Origin: Vesta saturnalis
Lineage: Eukaryota > Arthropoda > Insecta > Coleoptera > Lampyridae
Assembly: GCA_036346205.1 (NCBI GenBank)
Contig: JARFJB010001671.1
Span: 1,214,501 to 1,278,500 of the forward strand
DNA length: 64,000 nt
Reading direction: 5' to 3'
Positions 13,310 to 24,189 of the stretch are shown piece by piece. The stretch's first letter is position 1; every line of letters begins with the position of its first letter. The notes below the pieces were generated by a model. The model did not search any database. It was not told where the DNA came from and saw nothing but the letters and a program-made list of their open reading frames with translations. Position numbers and translations under genes: made by a program.

Positions 13310-13459
13310 TTATGTCATGCATGTCATTCTTACAAAATGTGTCAAAAACAGCATGCGTCCATTGGAAAACTTTGATGTGAGCAAATTCGCGACCGTATTT
13401 TTGGCAATTTCACGTATTTCAGGCGGCGTGTATGCAAGATTACCTTGATTATCTTCCAT
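13310..13459 (-). CDS. small ORF in E2 left arm, 49 residues
   Basis: It starts MEDNQGNLAYTPPEI and ends MTCMT. The inverted copy in the right arm at 19403-19543 has the same reading less two residues (RE after PPEI), an in-frame 6-base difference. A weak donor-like TTTTGTAAGA near its 3' end would allow splicing. I do not recognise the family. The frame-preserving indel is suggestive, but the arms are so alike that selection cannot be inferred from two copies. Confidence 0.35.
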   Translation of the reverse strand: MEDNQGNLAYTPPEIREIAKNTVANLLTSKFSNGRMLFLTHFVRMTCMT

Positions 13460-13613
13460 TTTTGTGTTTTGTGACAGAATTTGGATAAAACAAATGGTGA
13501 TTCGATCAAACTTTCACTTTGAAAATTAAGACATTACCAACCGCCACAAAAATCCCTAAACCAACTAAATTAAAAATTGTTGTTTAGAAACGACAGTAGT
13601 AACGAGGCACCTT

Positions 13614-13658
13614 CCGCCGCCATCTTGGATTTTGACGTCACAAGACCGCCCACGTGGG
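13614..13658 (+). promoter_or_regulatory. E-family terminal module, E2 left arm
   Basis: CCGCCGCCATCTTG (13614, reverse complement of CAAGATGGCGGCGG), TGACGTCA (13633-13640) and CCCACGTGGG (13649-13658) lie within 45 bp. These resemble YY1/Pho, CREB/ATF and bHLH E-box sites. They are repeated in the right arm and near 19657-19701. Confidence 0.5.
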
Positions 13659-13975
13659 GGACCGGTTGTTCCACCCTTATTTTTTACTCGCTTACATGTA
13701 GGACGTGTTTTTTCACCCCTATTTTTGCACATCCACGTGTGAGACTGCATTTTCAACCCTTATTTTTATATCCTCGTGTGAGACCGTATCCTTTCTTTTC
13801 GAAGGCCCTTTTCAACCCCAATTATTTTTTACTTGCGCACGTGCGAGACCGTGTTTTCAACCCTTATTTTTTACACACTCACGTGTGAGACCGCATCCTT
13901 TCTTTTTCATCCCTAATTAAAGTTTTTGATTTTTAATGGCATACGTGAAGGACCGTATTTATTACCCTTATTTTG
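13640..13975. repeat. CACGTG-bearing tandem repeat in E2 left arm
   Basis: About seven units of 45-60 bp each contain an ACGTG core, GAGACCG and TTTTCAACCCTTATTTTT. Clear CACGTG palindromes sit near 13733, 13838 and 13880, plus 13650. The mirrored array lies at 18885-19215. Subterminal tandem repeats are a feature of foldback elements. Confidence 0.75.
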
Positions 13976-15476
13976 AGATGGTGATCTTTTAATTATTTTT
14001 ATTAATTAATTATCCTAGGGAATTCTTAATCTGATAGCTTTAAGATGATTATGATCTTTAATTATTTTTATTAATTAATTATTTTTAGCCCCTCGGAAAT
14101 GATGTAAAAGATAGTTTATTTAATTTTGTGTTTTACTATTAACATTTATTAGAACTTGTTTATCAGATATTATTTAAAGAATTGATTAGATAATAATAAT
14201 CACGTACACATTGACTGTATTTCCCCATTTTATTTTATTAGCGTATTTTTTTTGATCAAATGAGATTGTTATTACATTTATTTTAATGCCTATCTACAGG
14301 TTGTATTTAGGGTGGGGCTGGTCTAGGGTTAATCTTAGGGTTATTTGGTGGTATTAAGGTCCTTCTGGCTGTATTAAGAACAGTGCCCCTAGAGGTTAGG
14401 CAAATGCACACGCATACAATGTTGGAAATTGCATAATTAATAAGATATTATTATTAAAATTATCGACCCTATTGCTTTAAAATGGCCACATGCTATTGGA
14501 TGATCTTTTACCTAAAACGTTGTATTTCTAATAAGGAGGTTCTTGTGCGACACGTGTAGGGCTTCGCAACTTGTTCTCAGGCCTTCGCCCCCTGGCTGGA
14601 GATGGTGTCGGAACCTAACCTTATAAGACAAGCTCCTATCGTGGCCCCCTTGATGCAATTGTATGTTGTTCTAACTTAATCTTACAGCTGTAGGCCTTCG
14701 ACCCGTCATACAAAATTGTATTCTAATAAGGAGGTTCTTGTAAGGTAGGACTTGTATCAGGGTCGGCGCCTTGGCCCCCTTGAGTGAAAATTGATTTTAG
14801 CGCCATCTAATGGCGTATAGACTAATGAACATTTTCTGAAGATGATAATGCACACCTATCTTGTTTCTTCCTCCCCCCTCTCTCTTTCTCACACACGCAC
14901 AAACAAATCAATTAATTAATCAATCTCAAACAAATCACGTTCGATCATCAGATAAAACTCAATCAATCAGCCGAAATTATGTCTTACAGTTTGCGGAAAT
15001 CAGATTACAGATCAAACTGAATGCATTAAAGTCTAATTAAATATGACGTGAAATAATAAATAATTTCTACCCTAATGCAATGATGCTTTATGTATAGGCA
15101 GATCCTCTAAACAGTCACCACCTGTACATTAGGAACATCATATCTGATTTATTTGCATGTTTAATTACATACGCACAAAACTATTTCATTGTAACGTGTT
15201 CATTAACAGCTGTAAAAACCCATTAAAAAGTAATAATTACTTATATGTAACATAGAGTTAAATTAAAGTTAACATGTTTAGGAATATCAAACTGATATAA
15301 TGGAAATAAAAGGCAAAAGGTTTTAATGGTTTATTATTATATACGCGAATTAACAATAACTATAAGTTTAAAATCCGTGTGTACCTGCTATTTTGTAGAG
15401 CTGATCTTATGACGTTAACCTGTGTAATAATATATTTAAAAATCTTTATCGGCATTTTTGTTAGCAATATCAGGTA

Positions 15477-15480
<4 letters not shown>

Positions 15481-15538
<58 letters not shown>
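15481..15538. repeat. (TA)n microsatellite in E2 loop
   Basis: A 58 bp uninterrupted TA run with no element end visible beside it. Confidence 0.97.
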
Positions 15539-15543
<5 letters not shown>

Positions 15544-16676
15544 CGCTTACCTTTAGAAGTTTTTCCTTCCACGCTACCATATGTTAAACTGAGATTTTTA
15601 TACAACGTGTCTCACTAAAACACACTTTGTGAATGGATGAATATAAACACTCGATTACATACCTGTCATTAACTATTTTAGAAAGTAATACAGAAAAAAC
15701 CTGAATTCGTATTTAACAAAACATGTACCTACAAAAAAATTTACATTCAAAACACAAATATTTTAAAAATTTTGCTAACGCGGAAATTACTTTTTAAATA
15801 ATTGAATCTTCAGGTAACGTAAAAAACTCATTAAACAGTGATTACACATTAAATACTTAAAATATATAACTTTTATACTACATCTATTATTACATAGAGA
15901 TGGAATTATTCTTAAATTTAATTGATTTCGATAGAGCTCTGGAAATACTACAACCGTTCGAAATCTTGCTTCTTCTTCTCTCGATATCAAAAAAGCTATA
16001 CTAGTGGTACATTAAGTAAGCATAATAGCGGATACAGCTACAGTGCTAACGATTATTGATGTTTTTTTTTCTGCATGCATGAGATTTTTTGAATGAGACA
16101 GCCTCGCAGGTATTTTTTAAGAAAAACTATACACATCTCATGAGATCAAACGAGATTTTTTGAGATACAATCTCCTCATCGTCTGTACCTTGAACGATTA
16201 TATTGTAACCTATAAAAGTAGCTAATAACCCTAATAGTTTGTCAGACATTATTACATGGACACGAGGTTTGCCCTAAATTAACTGGTTTCAACGCTGCTC
16301 TGGGATGGCTGCACACACTTAAAATCTTTAAGTTCGCTTGCAGAAGTTGTACTGTATTAATTTCCTTCAATTTTATCTGCAATCAGCGTCGAGACTGTAG
16401 TATGTTTTGTAATACATAAACAGAATCTTCAATACTGTGATGCGTGTAGTAGCAAAACAAATTAGCTAGTTAGTTTCACCTCTATATTATCTTACATGCA
16501 AGCCTGACCTTATCATAAATACACCTGTCAAAAAAGCTAATTAAACATAACTCAACGGACTGGGCATAGCAGGCAGCGTTTCCAATTATAGCTTTTTAGC
16601 CACCACAATAGTGCCTACAACTACATACAATCGACTAGCACTGCTTTAGCATGAGGATCAAATGAAAAAAACACAT

Positions 16677-17104
16677 GCACGCACGCACGCACGTACACAC
16701 GTACGCATGCACGTAAGCTAGCACTGCTTTAGCACGAGGATCAAACGAAAAACACGTATGCACGCACGCACGCACGTACACACGCACGCAAACTAGCACG
16801 CTCCCACGTACACACTCACGCACGCACGCACGTAAGCTCGCACGTACGCACGCATGCTCGCACGCACGCTCGCACGTACACACGCACGCAAGCTAGCACG
16901 CTCGCACGTGCACACGCACGCACGTAAGCTCGCACGTTCGCACGCACGCTCGCACGCTCGCACGCACGCACGAGCGCACGCTAGCTCGCACGTACGCTCG
17001 CACGCACGTACGCATGCTTGCACGCACGCTTGCACGTACGCACGCTCGCACGTACGCACGCTCGCATGTACGTACGCTCACACGTAAGCACGCACGTACG
17101 TACG
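16677..17104. repeat. ACGC-rich tetranucleotide array in E2 loop
   Basis: Over 400 bp built from CACG/CACGCACGT variants with GCTCGCACG interspersions. A 65 bp segment containing GCACTGCTTTAGCA is duplicated at its left side near 16637 and 16725. Arginine/alanine/cysteine reading frames across it on both strands are artefacts of the repeat. Confidence 0.93.
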
Positions 17105-17348
17105 TTCGTAAACTTGCAAACATGAATCAAGACGGTAGAGCACTGTTAGGAAAAAAACAGGTTTATTAACAAAATTGAAGGAAAGCTTACCGTTTGAATA
17201 TATATTATTATTATTATTATAAACAAAAATACATCATTATCATTTAATAACATGCTTTATCGGTTTTCTTTTTCTTCTTGAACCGTGAGTCGTCGTCATC
17301 ATCATCATGATTTAGAGATTTGCCCCTCCCCCCTACCTCATCGCTCTT

Positions 17349-17516
17349 CTATCTCCTCTGTGAACCATCACCATCATCTTGGATGTGAGATACACTCAGC
17401 TCAATCACGTCATCGGTTTCATCATTATCTTGAACGGTTATGTTGTAATAGTTTATTAACAAGTCAGTAAAATCTCTAATGTCCGCTGATGTTGGCTCAT
17501 AAACAGGAGAATACAT
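17349..17516 (-). CDS. small acidic ORF in E2 loop, 55 residues
   Basis: It begins MYSPVYEPTSADIRDFTDLL and continues into a stretch rich in Asp and Glu (QDNDETDDVIE, then QDDGDG) before a QRR end. The start and about 80 bp upstream are shared with E1 at about 11810-11930. That upstream sequence includes CTCTTTAAAGTG and is followed in E1 by CAG|GTGAGC, a good splice donor pattern. It may be a captured exon or part of an ancestral element gene. No known domain is recognised. Confidence 0.35.
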   Translation of the reverse strand: MYSPVYEPTSADIRDFTDLLINYYNITVQDNDETDDVIELSVSHIQDDGDGSQRR

Positions 17517-17591
17517 TATAGCAATGCTCACTCGATGACAGTTGCACTTTAAAGAGCGAAACACACGAGAAACGAGTACGCAGCTAACCTT

Positions 17592-17806
17592 TGGTCTTGT
17601 GCGCAAACGTACTCGTCAATGTTCGAGGTATTTTCTCCTAAGACGTCGTCTTAGGAGAAAATACCTCGACCATAAAAAGAGACTTTTAGATTTATAAACA
17701 TGCCCCTAGGGGCCATGTTAGAGTGTGGTTAGGTCAATACTTCAGACATCCCCGAAGATGACCGATTCTACCCGAACATTGACGAGTACGTTTGCGCACA
17801 AGACCA
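17592..17806. repeat. nested perfect palindromes in E2 loop
   Basis: 17624-17668 is a perfect inverted repeat with 22 bp arms and a one-base spacer (CGAGGTATTTTCTCC..., apex AAGACGTCGTCTT). Separately, the 34 bp at 17592-17625 (TGGTCTTGTGCGCAAACGTA...) are perfectly repeated in reverse complement at 17773-17806. These are not part of the main arms. Confidence 0.92.
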
Positions 17807-19203
17807 ATTATTTCTCATCATATTTAATTAGACTTTAATGCATTCAGTTTGATCTGTAATCTGATTTCCGCAAACTGTAAGACATAATTTCGGCTGATTG
17901 ATTGAGTTTTATCTGATGATCGAACGTGATTTGTTTGAGATTGATTAATTAATTGATTTGTTTGTGCGTGTGTGAGAAAGAGAGAGGGGGGAGGAAGAAA
18001 CAAGATAGGTGTGCATTATCATCTTCAGAAAATGTTCATTAGTCTATACGCCATTAGATGGCGCTAAAATCAATTTTTACTCAAGGGGGCCAAGGCGCCG
18101 ACCCTGATACAAGTCCTACCTTACAAGAACCTCCTTATTAGAATACAATTTTGTATGACGGGTCGAAGGCCTACAGCTGTAAGATTAAGTTAGAACAACA
18201 TACAATTGCATCAAGGGGGCCACGATAGGAGCTTGTCTTATAAGGTTAGGTTCCCACACCATCTCCAGCCAGGGGGCGAAGGCCTGAGAACAAGTTGCGA
18301 AGCCCTACACGTGTCGCACAAGAACCTCCTTATTAGAAATACAACGTTTTAGGTAAAAGATCATCCAATAGCATGTGGCCATTTTAAAGCAATAGGGTCG
18401 ATAATTTTAATAATAATATCTTATTAATTATGCAATTTCCAACATTGTATGCGTGTGCATTTGCCTAACCTCTAGGGGCACTGTTCTTAATACAGCCAGA
18501 AGGACCTTAATACCACCAAATAACCCTAAGATTAACCCTAGACCAGCCCCACCCTAAATACAACCTGTAGATAGGCATTAAAATAAATGTAATAACAATC
18601 TCATTTGATCAAAAAAATACGCTAATAAAGTAAAATGGGAAATACAGTCAATGTGTACGTGATTATTATTATCTAATCAATTCTTTAAATAATATCTGAT
18701 AAACAAGTTCTAATAAATGTTAATAGTAAAACACAAAATTAAATAAACTATCTTTTACATCATTTCCGAGGGGCTAAAAATAATTAATTAATAAAAATAA
18801 TTAAAGATCATAATCATCTTAAAGCTATCAGATTAAGAATTCCCTAGGATAATTAATTAATAAAAATAATTAAAAGATCACCATCTCAAAATAAGGGTAA
18901 TAAATACGGTCCTTCACGTATGCCATTAAAAATCAAAAACTTTAATTAGGGATGAAAAAGAAAGGATGCGGTCTCACACGTGAGTGTGTAAAAAATAAGG
19001 GTTGAAAACACGGTCTCGCACGTGCGCAAGTAAAAAATAATTGGGGTTGAAAAGGGCCTTCGAAAAGAAAGGATACGGTCTCACACGAGGATATAAAAAT
19101 AAGGGTTGAAAATGCAGTCTCACACGTAGATGTGCAAAAATAGGGGTGAAAAAACACGTCCTACACGTAAGCGAGTAAAAAATAAGGGTGGAAAAACCGG
19201 TCC

Positions 19204-19248
19204 CCCACGTGGGCGGTCTTGTGACGTCAAAATCCAAGATGGCGGCGG
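19204..19248 (-). promoter_or_regulatory. E-family terminal module, E2 right arm
   Basis: CCCACGTGGG (19204), TGACGTCA (19222) and CAAGATGGCGGCGG (19235-19248), the mirror image of 13614-13658. Confidence 0.5.
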
Positions 19249-19402
19249 AAGGTGCCTCGTTACTACTGTCGTTTCTAAACAACAATTTTTAATTTAGTTG
19301 GTTTAGGGATTTTTGTGGCGGTTGGTAATGTCTTAATTTTCAAAGTGAAAGTTTGATCGAATCACCATTTGTTTTATCCAAATTCTGTCACAAAACACAA
19401 AA

Positions 19403-19543
19403 ATGGAAGATAATCAAGGTAATCTTGCATACACGCCGCCTGAAATTGCCAAAAATACGGTCGCGAATTTGCTCACATCAAAGTTTTCCAATGGACGCAT
19501 GCTGTTTTTGACACATTTTGTAAGAATGACATGCATGACATAA
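19403..19543 (+). CDS. small ORF in E2 right arm, 46 residues
   Basis: It starts MEDNQGNLAYTPPEIAKN, lacking the two extra residues of the left-arm copy, and ends MTCMT. The sequence before the ATG, CACAAAACACAAAA, would suit translation initiation. Function unknown; see the inverted copy at 13310-13459. Confidence 0.35.
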   Translation: MEDNQGNLAYTPPEIAKNTVANLLTSKFSNGRMLFLTHFVRMTCMT

Positions 19544-19594
19544 TTCCGGATCAAGCTTTGCCAACCTAAAAATATTCGTAAAATGTTCCAAAAT

Positions 19595-19712
19595 AGGGGT
19601 GAAAAAACAAGTCCTACACGTAAGCGAGTAAAAAATAAGGGTGGAAAAACCGGTCCCCCACGTGGGCGGTCTTGTGACGTCAAAATCCAAGATGGCGGCG
19701 GAAGGTGCCTCG
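19595..19712 (-). repeat. second, direct copy of the E2 right terminal segment
   Basis: This matches 19137-19262, including AATAGGGGTGAAAAAAC, CCCACGTGGG (19657), TGACGTCA (19675) and CAAGATGGCGGCGG (19688-19701), in the same orientation. The two copies diverge just after GGTGCCTCG. It may be the tip of another E element or a tandem duplication of the E2 end. Confidence 0.8.
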
Positions 19713-19773
19713 GCACTACTAACGACATAAAAAGGGCAAATTACAAAAAATAGCAACAATAGCAATCAAAACG

Positions 19774-19876
19774 TGTTTCATAAGACCTTGAATCACTCAT
19801 CATTTAAAAAAGTCGTGGCTACGCCACCCGTTTTTTTTAACTTAGATTCGTGCTTCAAGACTGGTCTTATTCAACT
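19774..19876. repeat. short palindrome with GC-rich apex (P3)
   Basis: It begins GTTTCATAAGACCTTG and ends CAAGACTGGTCTTATTCAAC, with apex GTGGCTACGCCAC near 19814-19826 set between A-rich and T-rich flanks. It shares its first 12 bases with P1 at 3020. Confidence 0.75.
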
Positions 19877-21689
19877 TGAAATTTAATGGGTTGGAATATG
19901 AACATCTCGCTTAGGTTATGATATCTAATGCTAAATTAAACATTTTTGATTGATCAATTTTGAAACAAGTGAACCTTTTTATTTGAAAATTTTTTACTTT
20001 TATGGGTAAGAAATAGTGTACTTTAATGGAATGTACAATTTTTATACGTTTCAATAGGAATTGCAGCTGTCTTCTTTACTAAGATATAAATCGATATTAA
20101 TTTCTAATGCCAAACAATGAATAAAATGTGTAAAAACACAAAAGCCTTGGACATTTTTAATTATATTCGTCTCATAATTTTAAGTTTACTATAGTTCACT
20201 TTAGATGAAGTAAATTAAATAATAAATAAATGTTATATTAATGTACAGTGTATTGTAATCCGATCGATATGAAAATAGGTCGAGGACATGACTTGTGATA
20301 GAAGATGAACAGGACTAATATTAGATAACTCCTGTGAAAAATTTGCGTTCAATTTGCAACTGAAGGGTTTAACCACCACCCAAACTCGGTTGTTTGTAAG
20401 TGCAGTTGATATCTTCAACTCCCGGCTTATGGTGGAATTAAAAATTGATACTAGACATTTACATGCATGAAACTGCGCAAACGTCTATAGATTTATATAA
20501 TTTTTGTTAAAATAATTATATGCACAATTTGTGTAAAACAGTAATACCTTTTGTATAAGATTAACGTCTAAAAATTTTTAAGCAATAATTTCTATTTGAA
20601 TACCGCAAATAATGTGTGTGCCAATTGGCAACTTCTTAAAGTTTCCATTGAAGAAGTTAAAGATATTGTTTGTGTTGAAAATTATCATTGACTTGTTATC
20701 TACTTTTTATGCATATTTCATTACAAACTTAACAAGCTTTTTTCGGCATGTAAAAAAAAACCACACACATTGTTTTCTTAACCTTGTTTTTTAGTTTTAC
20801 TTCACTTTTGCACTCTACCTTTGAATTAATGAATCGATTTACATTCACAAAGGGTTTTAGACAAATTAAACTTTTACGTTAATGAAGATAGATGTATTAA
20901 AAAATTGTTAAAAAAGTGGAATTCCTTGTTTTCACCCTTTATAGCGCGAGACCAGAATAGAACGTTTTGGTCTTTTTTTTATATATACCTATAAGGTCTA
21001 AAACTACTTTCTGTGGTTGAAGCTACAGGGTGAAGGCTGTTTACGAAGGTCATTCGATTTAATATAAGATGGCATTTGTCGGCGCTATAGATGGAATGTG
21101 TTATTTCAGAAGTTCATACTAAACATTCCAACTAAAAATAAAATTGCTAATTATACAACGCTAAAACGTTAACCAAAAATGTTAATTTAATTATAAAATG
21201 CACATACGGTAGATGTTAAAAAATATTATTAATTGAGAAAAGTGTAAAAAATTCCTTTAATAAATTATCTTTCTTTAAATATTTATTTCGTTGCTATTTT
21301 AAAGAAAATTTATAAATAAAATTTTCGGCGCCGCTGCTCCTCTAACAATATACAGTCATCGTCTATCGTACATTACTAAAATCATAAAATTTGATGTCTA
21401 TAAACTCATTATTTAAATTGTATTTATTTGAATTGCAAAAGTATTACTTTTACAAATAAATCGTCTGAAGACCTGTTGCTAATTTCACTTACGAAAGGAT
21501 TTATCATTAAAATAAAATCAATTCTCATCCTATTTTTCGTTTCGCTCTCACTGTCTTCGTATCGGACTGAAAGTCCAACATTTAAAAAAAAGATGTTATG
21601 GTTTCTAGGGCGTAAAATCCTGATCACGCGACCTCTTTCATCGAAAGTACTCACTTTCACCATTTTTGTTACATCTGCGGTCTAATCTT
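19877..21689. other. AT-rich sequence, no gene seen
   Basis: No recognisable coding region, RNA gene or clear repeat between palindrome P3 and the first LINE. Short open frames such as 20233-20418 and 21428-21685 show no family resemblance. Confidence 0.55.
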
Positions 21690-23850
21690 AATGTTGTTCA
21701 CCAACATCTTCAACAAATTACAACCTGATATTTGGTTTCTATCTGAAACACAAGTCTCCTCTGAAACAACATCTCTTGCAAGAGGATTTATTCTTTGGAG
21801 AATAAACAATTCGTCGTGATTTGGTTCAAACATTCTGGTCCTAAATTTGCGAAATTTTAGTGTTGCATTTATAGGTCTCCCAATGACAGTAACTTTCAAG
21901 ACTTCTTCAATTACCTTAGTTTGAAAGTTGACTATCTTCTGTCTCAGTCTTTATACTGCGATATCTCAATTCTTGGAAAACATCCCTAACTCTAATTGCT
22001 CCAATTTTCATGTGATCTCACGCAAACGATTTCTGAACCCACAAGAATCCCTGATAAATCTAACCATACTTCATATCTTCTAGGCCTCTTTCTTACATCA
22101 AACCAACTTGTCTATAATAATTCAGTTTTTTATCCACTAGGTCTATCTGACCATGGTCTAATAGAAATAACTTTTACTGTTCCTATGTTGTTCACACCAC
22201 TGATCGCATGGCGTGAATATTGTTTTAAGTCGCCTTCGGACATTACTCTTTCTGTGTCTGATGTCATTCTCATAGGCATGGAGTTATACATCACCAAAAA
22301 ACAAAATCGTATGGGTCATTCTTGTTCCAAACCCTGGTTCAATAGGGCTTGTGTTGATTTTTGAAAAGTAAATCTTATATTAAATGGAAATCTAATAAAG
22401 CGATCGAGTCATGTAGACTATGTTGGTGCTAGAAATATCTACAAAAGCGTTATCACTAAAGCTAAAAAGTTGTTTGAGTAACTAGCTAAAGCCAGCAGTA
22501 AAAACTTTGGCACGTCTTCCTTCATTTCCCCCCCTTGACATCTTTTGACGGGTCTGTAGCTGGTGATTCTGTGGACAAAGCCAGTCTGTTTGTGGCTTTA
22601 TTTGCATCAAACTCGTGTCTTGAAAAGACGTGCCCCTAGTCAGCTCTTTTCCATACGCCATGAATCCAATTTATTTTCGATATATGAGCTATTAGAATCG
22701 ATCATCAGTAGACTTGATCCCAATAAGGCCCAGACGGTATCCCAACTATTGTCTTTAAGAAATGTTCCCCCGAACTAGTACCACTCCTATTCGATCTCTA
22801 TGTCTTCTGGGGAATTTCCTTCATCACGGAAATTAGCAAATGTTCATCCTATTCCAAAAAAAGGCGACAAGACCGATCCGTCTAACTACCGACCAATTGC
22901 TATCACTTCTATTTTATGTCAAGCCGTGGAAAAAGTCATCAACTACTCTCTTTCCTTGAATCCGACAAACTCTTTAGCGACCATCAATATGGTTTTAGGT
23001 TGACTTGTTACAACAGATGATCTTCTTTCATATGTAACTCAGGTTTGGAAAAATACATCTTAACAATTCGGTGAAACAGTTGTAGTCGTTTTCGATATCT
23101 CAAAGGCGTTTGACCAACGTTGGCATAAGTGTTTACTTGCCAGGCTCACCTCGTTTGGGTTATCTGATACTCTCATCAACTGGGTTTCTAGTTTCATTGG
23201 TAAAAAATCAATACGTAGTTGATGTCTTATTTTCAAAAGAAGTTGACATTAACGCGGACGTGCCACAGGGATCAGTTATAACTCCTATACTTTTTCTTCT
23301 ATATATAAATGATCTTATTTCTTCAACCACTAACCCGATCTATTGCTTTGCAACAGCGCTCTTCATTGTAGTTCACCTCCGTCTATCATAATAGTAATCC
23401 ACCTTCTATCTCAAAACAAGACATTGAAGCTGAAATGGCAAATTCAATTAACAGACATTCAACGTATCCTCGAATGGAGAAGTAATAATCTAGTTGAATT
23501 TAATGCTAATAAAACTCTGTGTTGCCTTGTGTCCGCCAAAAATGATCGATCATTTCCTGTTGTAAGTATAAATGGCAGTATTTTACCTCACAGCAACTCT
23601 ATCTGCTGTATAAGCCCCAAATTCTCACTTGTGGATTCGTGCCACCCAATACGCCCTCGATATCGTTGATCATATTGAAAAAAGAGTGATTAGGCTTATA
23701 AATAACCCTTCCCTAACTGCTGACCTCCAATTCTGTCAAATAATCCACTCATGTCAAACTTTATTTTACGTCGTTTCTACAAAAGTAATAAATTCGTCTA
23801 AACATTATGTAAGAAGGAGTAAAAAAATTGTAACGCGAGGCCGTCCGTGA
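21690..23850 (+). mobile_element. non-LTR retrotransposon (LINE), 5'-truncated and dead
   Basis: Endonuclease and reverse transcriptase pieces lie in order on the + strand over about 2.1 kb. The 3' part resembles the LINE fragment at 58480-58970 on the minus strand (both read ...QYALDIVDxI.KR.IRLIN), so they are one family. The 5' part of the endonuclease domain and any ORF1 are missing. No poly-A tail or target duplication was identified. Confidence 0.85.
21690..23850 (+). pseudogene. LINE ORF2 endonuclease/reverse transcriptase remnant
   Basis: The protein would nick target DNA and copy its own RNA at the nick. Recognisable pieces, in several frames, are an APE-type endonuclease segment with KLQPDIWFLSET near 21710, a SDHGLIEI segment with the conserved Ser-Asp-His near 22145, the RT palm entry KKGDKTDPSNYRPIAITSI near 22858, FDISKAFDQ near 23092, VPQGSVITPILFLLYINDL near 23260, and the degraded catalytic box IYCFA near 23338, where the Asp-Asp pair is deleted. 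The C-terminal region ends about 23850. Frameshifts separate almost every block. Jockey/CR1-like by motif order. Confidence 0.85.
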
Positions 23851-24025
23851 GGTGCGTATACTTTTGTGCACAGTTACGCAAAAAAAAACAGATGTCTAAT
23901 TTTGCTTTCCTACTGCGTCGCTTATAATACACAACACAGTAAAAAAATTTAAATATAAGGCCTTGAGGTACGTGCACCTTTGCACAAAGTTACTGAAAAG
24001 AGCAAATGTCTAACTTGGCTTTCCT
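23850..24025. repeat. two-copy tandem repeat, about 110-120 bp
   Basis: A unit containing GTTACGCAAAA, CAAATGTCTAA and GGCTTTCCTA occurs twice with moderate divergence, just after the LINE 3' end. Confidence 0.6.
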
Positions 24026-24189
24026 ATTATATCAGTAGCGGCACTTGACTGGGGGAAAATTTTGCGGATGCCGACAGCACGTTTTGACCCGTAACCGTGA
24101 CGTGGGCAAGACACTGCCTACTGCATGTAGAAGAATAACGGAGTCGTCACTGCTTTAGATAAGACACCTTAGGGCTTTACTACTGTACT

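Larger units (their letters stand above)
13266..15044 (+). repeat. E2 left inverted arm
   Basis: It pairs with 17818-19584. Differences are few: a 6-base insertion in the small ORF, single base changes, and CATTTTACGAAAA versus CATTTTACGAATA at the outer edge. Such similarity implies recent inversion-duplication or gene conversion. Confidence 0.88.
13266..19584. mobile_element. E2, large foldback element with arms of about 1.8 kb
   Basis: 13266-15044 is the near-perfect reverse complement of 17818-19584, leaving a 2.8 kb loop. Matching landmarks include the GGTTGTATTTAGGGTGGGGC block (14302 and 18534), the CACGTG tandem array, and the segment with TTAATTAATTGATTTG. The loop holds a (TA)n run, an ACGC-rich array, nested palindromes and a small ORF. 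The arm segment AGTGCCCCTAGAGGTTAGGCA also occurs in E3, and loop sequence at 15050-15175 matches the inner arm of E1. No transposase is recognised, so any movement would need enzymes supplied from elsewhere. The exact ends are uncertain, because the promoter-like module near 13620/19250 may be the true terminus, with inverted flanks beyond it. Confidence 0.8.
17818..19584 (-). repeat. E2 right inverted arm
   Basis: Reverse complement of 13266-15044. It carries the mirrored CACGTG array (18885-19215), the terminal module (19204-19248) and the second copy of the MEDNQ ORF. Confidence 0.88.

Noticed and set aside
13565..13920. Open frames of 60-100 codons over the CACGTG array, also at 18942-19285
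   Set aside because: They span the tandem array and terminal module in both arms, and codon content follows the repeat unit.
16635..17123. Cys/Ala/Arg-rich open frames on both strands
   Set aside because: They follow the ACGC tetranucleotide array; every frame is open because the repeat lacks stops.
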